From an uncultured Rhodoplanes sp. (GTDB lineage: Bacteria > Pseudomonadota > Alphaproteobacteria > Rhizobiales > Xanthobacteraceae), in NCBI GenBank assembly GCA_936924235.1, contig CAKZHN010000288.1, positions 1 to 19,534 on the forward strand: a stretch of DNA of 19,534 bases, written 5' to 3'. Of this stretch, positions 6,075 to 13,262 are shown one piece after another. Numbering within the stretch: position 1 is the first letter of the stretch; every line of letters starts with the position of its first letter. The position numbers and the translations under genes are program-made. Below the pieces are notes generated by a model that was given only the letters and a program-made list of their open reading frames with translations, was not told where the DNA came from and did not search any database.

Positions 6075-6653
6075 ATGCCCAACGCCCCACTGACACCGCA
6101 GATGCCCACGCCGCCTGAGCCGGCCGCCGTGGCGCTCGATCCCGCGACAACGGCGTTGCTCGTGTTCGACGTCATCGAGCACATCAGTGCGCGTCAACCG
6201 CAATGCCGGGCGCAACTGGCGCCGGCGATCTCGGCGCTGCTGGCGCGGGCGCGCAAGGCCGGCGTCACCGTCGCGTACGGGACGCGCACCGCCAACATGT
6301 CGACCTGGCTGCCGGAGGTTGCCCCCGCGCCCGGCGACATCAAGATCGAAAACCAGGCCCAGGACCGGTTCTACAACACCGATCTCGACAAGGTGCTGAA
6401 GGCCAAGGGGATCACGACGCTCATCCTGACCGGCTGGAAGATCAGCGGCTCGGTGACCTACACGTCGGTCGGCGCGACATTGCGAGGCTACACCGTCGTC
6501 GTTCCGATCGACGCGACGTCGGACGCCACCGACTACGAAATCGTCATCGGCAAGTACCAGATCCTCAATCAGAACAGCGCGAACGCCACGAACGAGCCGT
6601 TGAAGACCAAGGCCTCGACCTTGAGCCGCACCGATCTGATCACCTTCAAGTAA
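6075..6653 (+). CDS. Isochorismatase-fold protein lacking the catalytic cysteine (possible pseudo-hydrolase)
   Basis: A 192-residue protein with the isochorismatase-like hydrolase layout: a first strand with the conserved Asp (LLVFD, D32), a helix, the AYGTRTAN strand, an F-x-N-TDLDKVLKAKGI segment, then LILTG-WKISGS-VTYT and the GYTVVVPIDATSD strand. In active cysteine hydrolases the TG-x-x-T-x-x-C motif carries the nucleophile. Here that position reads Ser126 (TGWKISGS), and the only Cys (C44) is elsewhere. The usual triad Lys before the conserved Phe is also not at its normal spacing (the nearest is K90, nine before F99). It may be inactive, or use another mechanism, as true isochorismatases also lack the Cys. 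The start ATG has GGAG about seven bases upstream. There is no signal peptide, so it is cytoplasmic. It appears monocistronic. Confidence 0.8.
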   Translation: MPNAPLTPQMPTPPEPAAVALDPATTALLVFDVIEHISARQPQCRAQLAPAISALLARARKAGVTVAYGTRTANMSTWLPEVAPAPGDIKIENQAQDRFYNTDLDKVLKAKGITTLILTGWKISGSVTYTSVGATLRGYTVVVPIDATSDATDYEIVIGKYQILNQNSANATNEPLKTKASTLSRTDLITFK

Positions 6654-6673
6654 GAGACGACAACGCGCATGCC

Positions 6674-6694
6674 GCGCGCAAGCATGCTGCGCGC
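6674..6694 (+). terminator. Hairpin after the isochorismatase-fold gene
   Basis: GCGCGC-A-AGCATGCT-GCGCGC forms a six-bp stem, a one-base bulge and a self-complementary AGCATGCT core, 20 nt after the stop codon. No T-tract follows, so termination would have to be Rho-assisted or the hairpin stabilises the 3' end. Confidence 0.4.
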
Positions 6695-6720
6695 CGGGTT
6701 CCCGTTTCGGGGAGACGCGA

Positions 6721-6749
6721 TTCAAGAACGGCTCGCAGCCGTGCTTGAA
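6721..6749. promoter_or_regulatory. 13-nt inverted repeat upstream of the oxalate decarboxylase gene
   Basis: TTCAAGAACGGCT (6721-6733) and AGCCGTGCTTGAA (6737-6749) are inverted repeats with one mismatch around a CGC centre. It stands 185 nt before the decarboxylase start. It has no T-tract, so it is as likely to be a protein-binding site as a terminator. Confidence 0.5.
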
Positions 6750-6885
6750 ACACCATCTGTTTGAATACGGGGCTCCTTTTCCCGTTCACGCGCTTGTGTC
6801 CCGGTCCGGTCAGCATCCCTGCTTCTTCCTGAATGGCGCAGGCACTTACGCTTGCCTGGGGCGAATTGAAAATTTTGTCGTCAAC

Positions 6886-6911
6886 ACGGTGGGCGCTGCA
6901 GCGCCCGCCGT
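6886..6911. promoter_or_regulatory. 26-nt palindrome in the oxalate decarboxylase leader
   Basis: ACGGTGGGCGCTG followed directly by its complement CAGCGCCCGCCGT: 13 pairs with a single T/G mismatch that is still a pair in RNA. The inner 16 bases (6891-6906) are perfectly symmetrical. It ends 11 nt before the GGAGGAG ribosome site (6923-6929). It could be a repressor operator or an RNA stem that controls access to the start. Confidence 0.55.
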
Positions 6912-6933
6912 TCAAAATGTTTGGAGGAGCGCC

Positions 6934-8163
6934 ATGAAAAAATTCGAGCAGCAGAGCATCACCCCGGCGTCGGGCGACATGAGCCGACGCGGCCTGTTGG
7001 GCGCAGCCGCGCTGGGCGCCGGCGGACTGGCGCTGATGCAAACAGCGGCTGCGGCGGAGGAAAGCGACAAAGGCAGTCCGGGCCAGGGCGGGTTTGGCCG
7101 AAACTCCGTCCAGCTTCCACCCGGCGCCAAAGTCGCGGCCCACGATCCCAAAGACATCGCGGCGATGCCGAACTTCAAGTATTCGCTCGATGGCGGCACG
7201 CCAAAGATCACGTCCGGCGGCTGGGCCAAGGAATCGACTCTGCATCAACTGCCGGTGAGCACAGGACTCGCCGGCGTTCACATGTTCCTCAACCCCGGCG
7301 CATCGCGCGAATTGCATTGGCACGCCATCGCGGCCGAATGGGCCTTCATCATCGACGGCCGGTGCCAGACCATGGTGCTCGATCCCTCGGGTGCGAGCGA
7401 GATCAACAACTACGAGCCGGGCGACCTCTGGTTCTTCCCGAGAGGCCACGGCCATTCGATCCAGTGCATCGGCGACAAGCCTTGCCACTTCATCCTGTCG
7501 TTCGACAACGGCGCGTTCTCCGAGCACGGCACGTTTTCGATCACCGACTGGATCGACGTGACGCCGAAGGACATTCTGGCGGCCAACTTCCATCTGCCGA
7601 AGGAGGCATTCGACGTCTTTCCGAAGGGAGAGACCTACATTCAGGCAGGGCCGGTCGTTCCGGTTTCGCAGGCGCTCGAGGCGCCTTGGCCGAAGGAGTC
7701 GACGCACAAGTTCAGGCTGCTGCGGGATCCGAAAGCGGCTCGCGACTTCGAAGGCGGCAAATTCCGCCTGGCCAGCATCGATGAATTCCCGGCCTCCAGG
7801 ACCATGTCCGGCGGGCTGATGATCATCAACAAGGGCAAGCAGCGCAACCTGCATTGGCACACAGAGGCCAACGAGTTTCACTACTATCTGCGCGGCAAAG
7901 GACAGGTCGTGCTGTTCGGATCGGGTGGCCGCAGCAAGATCGCCGATGTGCAAGCGGGCGACGCGGTCTACATCCCTGCGGGATATGGACACGCGATCAA
8001 GAACACCGGCGACGATGATCTCGAGATCGTGCAGACCTGGGACAAGGGCAAGTTCGAGGAGATCGACCTCGACAACTGGGTCCGTGCGAGCCCGAACTAC
8101 CTGCTGACGAACAATTTCGCCGGAGCTTCGGCGGCGACGATCGCGAAAATGAAGGAAACCTAG
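6934..8163 (+). CDS. oxdC: Tat-exported bicupin oxalate decarboxylase
   Basis: A 409-residue two-cupin protein, the expected length for Mn-dependent oxalate decarboxylase (oxalate to formate plus CO2). The ATG at 6934 has a GGAGGAG site and opens a Tat signal (SRRGLLGAAALGAGGLALM, residues 17-35); the longer frame from 6745 lacks this logic. Cupin 1 metal ligands are H128 and H130 in HWHAIAAEW, E135, and H174 in GHGHSIQ. Cupin 2 ligands are H307, H309, E314 (HWHTEANE) and H353 in GYGHAIKN. The mobile active-site lid is SEHGT (196-200) where Bacillus OxdC has SENST. It keeps the Glu (E197) that distinguishes decarboxylases from oxalate oxidases. The cupin 1 motif has four residues between the second His and Glu, where the Bacillus enzyme has three. 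It likely acts in the periplasm. No formate or oxalate-transport gene adjoins it. Confidence 0.92.
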   Translation: MKKFEQQSITPASGDMSRRGLLGAAALGAGGLALMQTAAAAEESDKGSPGQGGFGRNSVQLPPGAKVAAHDPKDIAAMPNFKYSLDGGTPKITSGGWAKESTLHQLPVSTGLAGVHMFLNPGASRELHWHAIAAEWAFIIDGRCQTMVLDPSGASEINNYEPGDLWFFPRGHGHSIQCIGDKPCHFILSFDNGAFSEHGTFSITDWIDVTPKDILAANFHLPKEAFDVFPKGETYIQAGPVVPVSQALEAPWPKESTHKFRLLRDPKAARDFEGGKFRLASIDEFPASRTMSGGLMIINKGKQRNLHWHTEANEFHYYLRGKGQVVLFGSGGRSKIADVQAGDAVYIPAGYGHAIKNTGDDDLEIVQTWDKGKFEEIDLDNWVRASPNYLLTNNFAGASAATIAKMKET

Positions 8164-8183
8164 ACCGCACCCGAAGGCTGACA

Positions 8184-8200
8184 CGCTGACGCCGTCAGCG
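8184..8200. terminator. Short bidirectional hairpin between convergent genes
   Basis: CGCTGAC-GCC-GTCAGCG is a perfect seven-bp stem in the 31-nt gap between the oxalate decarboxylase and the convergent serine hydrolase, overlapping the latter's stop codon. No U-tract is present. The placement suggests a two-way transcript end. Confidence 0.45.
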
Positions 8201-9349
8201 GCTCTCTTCGGCACCGGCCTGGATGAGGCTGCGCACCAGCTCGACAATGTCGACAGTTGCGTCGAGATCGGCCAGCACCGTGGCGCTCATCCACGAGCCG
8301 CTCTTCCAGCCGATGGCGCTCGAAGCCATGTAGCCCGCGATGACGCCATCGTGCTGGAACAGATCGAAGCCCGGGCGGCGGCACACGTACCAGCCCATGC
8401 CGTAGCTGCAGCCCGTGTAGACGAGCGAATTCGTCACCGTGACGGCCGGCGCAAACATCATGTGCACCGCGTCCGGGCTGAGCACCTTGCCGGTGGTCAG
8501 CGCGGCGTTCCAGCGCGCCATGTCGGCCGCCGTGCTGACCATGTCGCCCGCCCCCATCGGCCAGTCACCCTGGTCGAAGCGCCGCGCGTAAAGGTAATGC
8601 GGCGCCGCCTCGATCCCCGGCCGCGGCGACGGCTCGCCGACAAAACCGGTGTCCTGCATGCCAGCCCGCGCCAGCAGCCGGTCGGCGATGTATTTGTGGG
8701 CCACCGAGGGGCTCGCCTTCTCGTAGCCGTTCTGCAGCACCTGGATGACGAGCGAGAGCACGAAGTAGTTGGTGTTGCTATAGCTGAACGCCTGCGGCGG
8801 CCCGGTGAGCTTGTAGGTCCGCAGCCGCGCGATAATGGCCTCGGCGTCGACCGAGCGGGCCGCGGCGGCAACGCCGGTCTGGTCGGCATCCAGCGCGAAG
8901 TCGTCGTCGGTGTAGCTCGGCAGGTTCGACGTCATCGTCAGCAGCCGCCGCACCGTGAGCCTTGAGCTTTCGCCCTTTGGATCGAGCGAGGGAAACAGCT
9001 CGAGGCCGTTGGTGTCCAACGTCAGCGGCTTCCCCGTGCCCGGCACGATGACCTTGTCCTCGATCATCGCGAGGATGGCCGCGGCCGTGAACTGCTTGGT
9101 CACCGACCCGATGGGGTAGCGCACATCTTCGCCACGCGATGCCGGCAATCCGGCGGCGTCGAGGCCCTTGGCGAGAATGGTCCGTCCGTCGAGCGTCACG
9201 CTCACCGCAATGGACGGAACGTGGTGCGCCGCCTGGAATTGCCGGACCAGATCGAGCGCGAGCTTGTCCTTGTCGGCGTTCCACGAGAACGCGCCCGCGG
9301 CGCTGCCGCTTGCGATCAGTCCGACGGCAGCGATAAGAAGGCGGCGCAT
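8195..9349 (-). CDS. Exported serine hydrolase of the class C beta-lactamase/esterase family
   Basis: A 384-residue beta-lactamase-fold protein. A signal peptide covers residues 1-20 (cleavage after AAGA). The catalytic S-x-x-K is S82-V-T-K85 in YPIGSVTKQFT. The tyrosine motif is Y190-S-N192 in FSYSNTNYF. The third motif is H333-D-G335 in FQHDGVIAGY. HxG in the third motif is usual for EstB-like esterases, DD-peptidases and related hydrolases rather than true class C beta-lactamases, which have KTG. An esterase or peptidase role is therefore more likely than drug resistance. The ribosome site before the ATG at 9349 is weak. It lies 76 nt after the MDR oxidoreductase on the same strand, so it is probably the third gene of that transcript. 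Confidence 0.88.
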   Translation of the reverse strand: MRRLLIAAVGLIASGSAAGAFSWNADKDKLALDLVRQFQAAHHVPSIAVSVTLDGRTILAKGLDAAGLPASRGEDVRYPIGSVTKQFTAAAILAMIEDKVIVPGTGKPLTLDTNGLELFPSLDPKGESSRLTVRRLLTMTSNLPSYTDDDFALDADQTGVAAAARSVDAEAIIARLRTYKLTGPPQAFSYSNTNYFVLSLVIQVLQNGYEKASPSVAHKYIADRLLARAGMQDTGFVGEPSPRPGIEAAPHYLYARRFDQGDWPMGAGDMVSTAADMARWNAALTTGKVLSPDAVHMMFAPAVTVTNSLVYTGCSYGMGWYVCRRPGFDLFQHDGVIAGYMASSAIGWKSGSWMSATVLADLDATVDIVELVRSLIQAGAEESR

Positions 9350-9425
9350 GCCGTATCGTACAGAAGCGCACGATTCGAAACAGCCGGTTCATGCTGCGAA
9401 GGAGAAGCAAGCCCGTCGGCGGCGC

Positions 9426-10370
9426 TCAAGAACGCTCGGCAATCTGGAGAATGACACGGCCCCGCTTGATCGTGCCGGCTTCGACCAGGGCATGCGCCTT
9501 GGCGCCGTCTTCGAGGGGCAGCACCTTGCCGACTTTCGGCGCGAACACGCGTTGCTCGGCAAGCCTGCAGACGGCATCCAGCAGCGGACCGCCATTGCCA
9601 ACCGGCGCGTTGCGCACCTCGACTCCAAATTCGGAGCCCCTGTTTTCGATCGGCGCGGCATTCAGGTAAATCAGCCGGCCGCCCGGCCTGAGCGCCTTGT
9701 ATGACCGGCGATGAACATCGCCTCCGATCAGATCGATGACGACATCCTGATCGCGGACACTGTCGGAAAAGTCCGACTGATCGAAGGCGATGACATGATC
9801 CGCGCCGAGCGAGCGAACGTAATCGCAATCGATCGCGCGGCAGGTGGCGGTGATGTGCAGCCGGAGGTGCCGGGCAAGCTCGACGCATGCACCGCCGACC
9901 GACCCGGCGGCGCCGTGGATCAGGATCTTCTCGTTTTGCGCACAGCGGCCTGTCTCGACGACGCAGCAATAGGCGGCGACCCCGCCCTGAATCGTGGCGG
10001 CGGTCTCGACATGGCCGAGGTTCGCCGGCTTCAACGCGATCTTGTCCGCCGCAACACAGGCATAATCAGCGGCGCAGCCGCTGTCGGTGTGAAGCGTGGA
10101 GAACACCACGGCGTCGCCGGTTTGACGACCACCGGCCGCGTGGGCGCCGAGCGCAGCGATCGTTCCCGAGCCGTAACGCCCCAGAATTTTCGGGAACACG
10201 ACCTGGAAATGCTTTTGCAGGAGCCCCGCCCGGGTCTTGCAGTCGCCTGCGCCCACGTTCGCGGCATGGACGCGGACCAGCACCTCCGCCGGTCCGGGCT
10301 CGGGCCGCGGTCGCTCGGCCACGTGCAGCACCTCCGGTCCGCCGTAGGTCGAAAATTGCAACGCCCTCAC
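9426..10370 (-). CDS. Zinc-independent MDR-family NAD(P)H oxidoreductase (quinone oxidoreductase-like)
   Basis: A 314-residue medium-chain dehydrogenase/reductase. It starts at GTG 10370, with AGAGGA about seven bases upstream. The N-terminal GroES-like barrel begins RALQF-x-x-YGGPEVL and includes VLVRVHAANVGAGDCKTR. The nucleotide-binding domain holds IHGAAGSVGG (about 151-160), the AxxGxxG-type cofactor loop of zeta-crystallin-like quinone oxidoreductases. The GHE zinc motif of classical alcohol dehydrogenases is absent. The C-terminus has the usual GKVLPLEDGAKAHALVEAG helix. It probably reduces a quinone, enone or similar carbonyl with NADPH; the substrate is unknown. Its start is only 19 nt after the stop of the Bug receptor gene, so the two should share a transcript. 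Confidence 0.88.
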   Translation of the reverse strand: MRALQFSTYGGPEVLHVAERPRPEPGPAEVLVRVHAANVGAGDCKTRAGLLQKHFQVVFPKILGRYGSGTIAALGAHAAGGRQTGDAVVFSTLHTDSGCAADYACVAADKIALKPANLGHVETAATIQGGVAAYCCVVETGRCAQNEKILIHGAAGSVGGACVELARHLRLHITATCRAIDCDYVRSLGADHVIAFDQSDFSDSVRDQDVVIDLIGGDVHRRSYKALRPGGRLIYLNAAPIENRGSEFGVEVRNAPVGNGGPLLDAVCRLAEQRVFAPKVGKVLPLEDGAKAHALVEAGTIKRGRVILQIAERS

Positions 10371-10389
10371 GTTTGTTCCTCTGCCGTGA

Positions 10390-11355
10390 CTATTGCGGCT
10401 GCAAGCCGGAGTCCTTGACGATCTGCTCCGACCACACGCGGTCCTGGTTGACGAAGCGGCCGAACTCCTCAGGCGTGCTGGCGACCGGCTCCAGCCCGCG
10501 CTCGATCATGTTTTTGTTGCGGAAATCCTCGCGACCGATGATCTGCGCGATTTCGACCTGGAGCCGCTGTGCGATCGTCGCCGGCGTGCCCGGCGGCGCA
10601 AACAGCCCGAACCATGACCGTCCGTTGAAGGTCATGTCCGTGGCCTGCTCGATGGTTGGAATGTCCGGGTAGAGCGGTGAACGCTTGAGGCTATCGACCA
10701 TCAACCCGTGGAGTTTTCCATCTGCCAAAAGCTCGCGCAGATTGGCAATGCCATAGAAGCCGATCGGCGTCGCACCGTTGAGCAACGAGGTCATCGCCTC
10801 GCCGCCACCGCGGAAAGGAACGCGCACCATGTCGATGCCGGCCACGGTCTTCCAGCGTTCGAGGAAGACGCTGGTGGGGACCGCGGGTGTGGCGTAGCTC
10901 AGGGTTCCGGGCTTCGCCTTCGACAGTGCGACCAGCTCGGGAATCGTCCTGACATTGAGTTCCGCGCTGACGACCATCATCAGCGTCAGATAGAAGAACT
11001 GGGTGATCGGCACGAAGGCGGTCGGATCGAACGGCAATGTCTTGAACAGGTATTGATTGAACGCCACCGGCTCGGCCGACATCATGCAAACCGTGTAGCC
11101 GTCAGGCGCCGCTTCCGCGCAGGCGCGCGCGCCAATGTTGAACGATCCGCCCGGCCGGTTTTCGAGGATGAACGGCTGGCCCATCCGCTTCTGCAACTCG
11201 TCCGCCATCACCCGCATGAAAATATCGCTCGTGCCGCCGGCACTCGACGACATGATCACCCGGACCGGCCTGGATGGATAGTTCTGGGCTTGCGCCGTGG
11301 TGAAGGCCGCGCCAAAGACCACGGTCAGCGCGAGAGCGGCGATGCCTGATTTCAT
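10390..11355 (-). CDS. Bug-family (TctC-like) periplasmic substrate-binding protein, orphan
   Basis: A 321-residue receptor of the tripartite tricarboxylate transporter class. The start at 11355 is supported by AGGGGA nine bases upstream and by the immediate signal peptide (residues 1-23, ending AQA). Family landmarks are YPSRPVRVIM, the SSSAGGTSDIFMRV ligand-loop, ENRPGGSFNIGARACAEAAPDGYT, the PFRGGGEAMTSLLNG segment, and WFGLFAPPGTPATIAQRL near the C-terminus. These are typical of Bug proteins that hold a carboxylate through water-bridged contacts. No TctA or TctB permease genes are in the window, as is common for Bug receptors, so it either borrows a distant permease or acts as a sensor. 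It is first in a probable operon with the oxidoreductase and serine hydrolase. Confidence 0.93.
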   Translation of the reverse strand: MKSGIAALALTVVFGAAFTTAQAQNYPSRPVRVIMSSSAGGTSDIFMRVMADELQKRMGQPFILENRPGGSFNIGARACAEAAPDGYTVCMMSAEPVAFNQYLFKTLPFDPTAFVPITQFFYLTLMMVVSAELNVRTIPELVALSKAKPGTLSYATPAVPTSVFLERWKTVAGIDMVRVPFRGGGEAMTSLLNGATPIGFYGIANLRELLADGKLHGLMVDSLKRSPLYPDIPTIEQATDMTFNGRSWFGLFAPPGTPATIAQRLQVEIAQIIGREDFRNKNMIERGLEPVASTPEEFGRFVNQDRVWSEQIVKDSGLQPQ

Positions 11356-11779
11356 CCGCAGAGTCCCCTGAAAACAAAACCGTAGCACACAAAATCCGCG
11401 CTCCTCCGCGGAGGCGCGGCGAGCAGATACCCGGCCTCCGTATACCTGCGTATAATGTCTGCCCCCAACGCAACCATGCAAAAAAGCACTCGAACCTGGG
11501 CGGCAGTGACGACGCGGAGCCGTCATGTTTGTACTTGTTGCGGCGCCGCAAGCCGGCCCCGCAAAGGTGTGTACGAGCCAGCATTGCGAGATCCCAATCG
11601 GCAATCGGCGCAACGCCCCGGCGAACCTGCATGACGATATGGATACCGGCTCGAAAAATGAGCCGAGCCACCCGTAGTCAAATCCGAACGGTCCGGTTTG
11701 TGTCCTGGGCCTGAGACTGTCCCCACCTCTCTTCACGCTCTCGCGACGGGAGCAACGCAAACAAAAGAAGGACCAAGCA
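11356..11779. other. 424-nt gene-free gap between the Bug receptor and the DUF992 gene
   Basis: This is the only stretch over 300 nt without a gene. It must hold promoters for both divergent neighbours. Visible elements are a hairpin next to the Bug leader (11396-11419), a consensus TATAAT at 11451-11456 on the plus strand with no good -35 partner, a GTATA repeat 5' of it (11440-11444), a small stem CGGCTC/GAGCCG at 11647-11665, and a short CAATCGG direct repeat near 11595-11610. I see no convincing coding frame, tRNA or other RNA gene in it. Confidence 0.6.
11396..11419. promoter_or_regulatory. Palindrome in the Bug receptor leader
   Basis: CCGCG-CT-CCTCCG and CGGAGG-CGCGG form an 11-bp stem with a two-base bulge. 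The inner CCTCCGCGGAGG (11403-11414) is a perfect 12-nt palindrome. It lies about 41-64 nt before the Bug start codon. It could be an operator or a leader-RNA stem; no regulator gene adjoins. Confidence 0.4.
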
Positions 11780-12280
11780 ATGAAGGCCTTGAGACTGAAA
11801 CGGTACGGCTGTCTTCTGATTGCCGGGGCGTTTGTTGCCATGACGGCGATGCCGTCGCGTGCCCAGCAGCAAGGGCAGTACAACCAAACCGGTGTTCTCT
11901 CGTGCCGGCTGGCGCCCACGATCGGTCTGATTGTCGGGTCGCGTCAGAGCATGGCCTGCCAGTTCAGGCCGGATAAAGGCGGACTGGTGGAGAACTATTC
12001 CGGGGCGATCACGAAGATCGGTCTCGATCTCGGGATCACGGCCGGAGGCGCGATGGCCTGGGCCGTCCTGGCCAGCGCGGCGGTTCCGGTGCGCGGCGGG
12101 CTCGCCGGCACCTATGTCGGCGCCAGCGGCAGCATTTCCCTCGGCGTGGGCGCGGGTGCGAACGTGCTGATCGGCGGATCGAACCGGTCTGTGGCGCTGC
12201 AGCCGGTCTCGATCGAGGGCTCCGTCGGAGTCAATCTGGCGCTCGGCGTGTCAAATCTCGAATTGCGGGCGGTGCCATAG
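11780..12280 (+). CDS. DUF992-family exported protein
   Basis: A 166-residue protein that matches my recollection of the DUF992 pattern. A signal peptide (about residues 1-28, ending SRA) is followed by GVLSCRL, GLIVGSRQSMACQF with the conserved Cys pair, ENYSGAITKIGLDLGIT, WAVLA, GLAGTYVGASGSISLGVGAGANVLIGG and ALQPVSIEGSVGVNLALGV. The protein is rich in Gly and small residues and is probably a compact beta-barrel-like periplasmic or outer-membrane protein. Its biochemical role is not known for the family. The ATG has AAGGA about nine bases upstream. It is followed, 70 nt later on the same strand, by an ABC-type binding protein, so joint transcription is possible. Confidence 0.88.
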   Translation: MKALRLKRYGCLLIAGAFVAMTAMPSRAQQQGQYNQTGVLSCRLAPTIGLIVGSRQSMACQFRPDKGGLVENYSGAITKIGLDLGITAGGAMAWAVLASAAVPVRGGLAGTYVGASGSISLGVGAGANVLIGGSNRSVALQPVSIEGSVGVNLALGVSNLELRAVP

Positions 12281-12350
12281 AAGTTGGACGCCTGTTCGGT
12301 TCGCTTCGGCTTGCTTCGCTTTCGCGACTTGGTTTTTGGAGGACTTTATC

Positions 12351-13193
12351 ATGATGCGTCTCGCATGGTCGATTGTTGCACTGCTGTTGACCGCCAACGT
12401 GGCCCTTGCCGATCGGCTGGATGACATCGCCCGCACCGGCACGATCAAGATCGCTCATCGAACCGACGCGGTGCCGTTTTCGTTCGTTGGCCCGGACAAG
12501 AAGGTCACCGGCTTTACGGTCGACCTCTGCAGTCAAGTCGTCGACAGGATCAAGAGCCGGCTGAAGCTCAACACGCTCAACGTCGAATGGGTGCCGGTCA
12601 CGACCGAGACTCGATTTGAGACCGTTGCCAGCGGCAAGGCCGACATGGAGTGCGGATCGAGCACCGCGACCCTCGGACGGATGGAGCTCGTCGACTTCTC
12701 CAGCTTCGTCTTCCTGGAGACCACCGGGCTGATCGTCAAGAAGGATGCCGGGATCAACGTCGGCGGCGATCTGGCCGGCAAGAAGATTGCCGTCATTTCG
12801 GGAACGACCAACGAGAAGGCGGTGAAAGACATCAACGACCGCACGCAGCTCAAGGCCGTGATCGTTGCGGTCAAGGACCGGGCGGAAGGGATCTCGCTGC
12901 TGGAGAGCGGGGGCGCCGACGCGTTTGCCAGCGACAAGCTTTTGTTGCTGGGGGCGCAGGTTCAGAATCCGCAGAAGCTGACCATGCTGCCGGAAGACCT
13001 GTCGATCGAGCCCTATGCCATCGCCCTGCCGCGCGGCGATTGGCGGATGCGGCTTGCCGTCAATTCGGCGCTGGCCGACATCTACCGGAGCGGCCAGATC
13101 GTGGAACTCTACAACAAGTGGTTCGCGGCGATCGGGCTTCAACCGGGCCCGCTGGTCAGCGCGATGTACATTCTCGGTGCGCTGTCGGAATAG
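12351..13193 (+). CDS. Periplasmic binding protein of a polar amino acid ABC transporter, orphan
   Basis: A 280-residue family-3 solute-binding protein. The start is ATG 12351 (or the adjacent ATG 12354). TGGAGGA at 12337-12343 fixes it, and a TTG that also opens the frame at 12336 lies inside this ribosome site. The signal peptide ends ALA. The body matches glutamate/aspartate (GltI-like) receptors: GTIKIAHRTDAVPFSF, GFTVDLC at the first lobe, WVPVTTETRFETVASGKADMECG, LGRMELVDFSS, LAGKKIAVISGTTNE at the hinge, and GADAFASDKLLLL. The Arg in TETRF is at the place that normally grips the amino-acid carboxylate. No permease or ATPase gene follows. The next gene is convergent, so partners must lie elsewhere. 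Confidence 0.9.
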   Translation: MMRLAWSIVALLLTANVALADRLDDIARTGTIKIAHRTDAVPFSFVGPDKKVTGFTVDLCSQVVDRIKSRLKLNTLNVEWVPVTTETRFETVASGKADMECGSSTATLGRMELVDFSSFVFLETTGLIVKKDAGINVGGDLAGKKIAVISGTTNEKAVKDINDRTQLKAVIVAVKDRAEGISLLESGGADAFASDKLLLLGAQVQNPQKLTMLPEDLSIEPYAIALPRGDWRMRLAVNSALADIYRSGQIVELYNKWFAAIGLQPGPLVSAMYILGALSE

Positions 13194-13212
13194 GCCGAGC
13201 CGGCCGTCGAGA

Positions 13213-13242
13213 CGAGGCGCCCGGTCGCCCATGGGCGCCTCG
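13213..13242. terminator. Bidirectional hairpin between the ABC receptor and TRAP permease genes
   Basis: CGAGGCGCCC (13213-13222) and GGGCGCCTCG (13233-13242) are a perfect ten-bp inverted repeat with a ten-base loop, in the 69-nt gap between convergent genes. There is no T-run on either side, so it is a terminator by placement and strength of stem rather than by full pattern. Confidence 0.6.
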
Positions 13243-13262
13243 CCGGCGCGGACGTGCAGGTT

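Noticed and set aside
6745..6933. 63-residue extension of the oxalate decarboxylase
   Set aside because: It would bury the Tat signal, starts inside an inverted repeat and lacks a ribosome site.
6075..8163. Isochorismatase-fold and oxalate decarboxylase as one operon
   Set aside because: A 280-nt gap with two hairpins separates them and no shared pathway is apparent.
6646..8247. 533-codon antisense frame over the oxalate decarboxylase
   Set aside because: It mirrors codon bias of the real gene, has no motif, and the plus-strand protein is unmistakable.
8195..9349. Antibiotic-resistance beta-lactamase
   Set aside because: S-x-x-K and Y-S-N are present, but the third motif is HDG rather than KTG, which fits esterase/peptidase relatives better.
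11356..11919. Long N-terminal extension of the Bug receptor
   Set aside because: It would place a signal peptide in mid-protein and overlap the start of the DUF992 gene. The start at 11355 has a ribosome site.
12294..12325. Run of TTCGG/TTCGC pentamers before the ABC receptor gene
   Set aside because: It is short and degenerate, and such strings arise easily in this base composition. No array or structure is evident.
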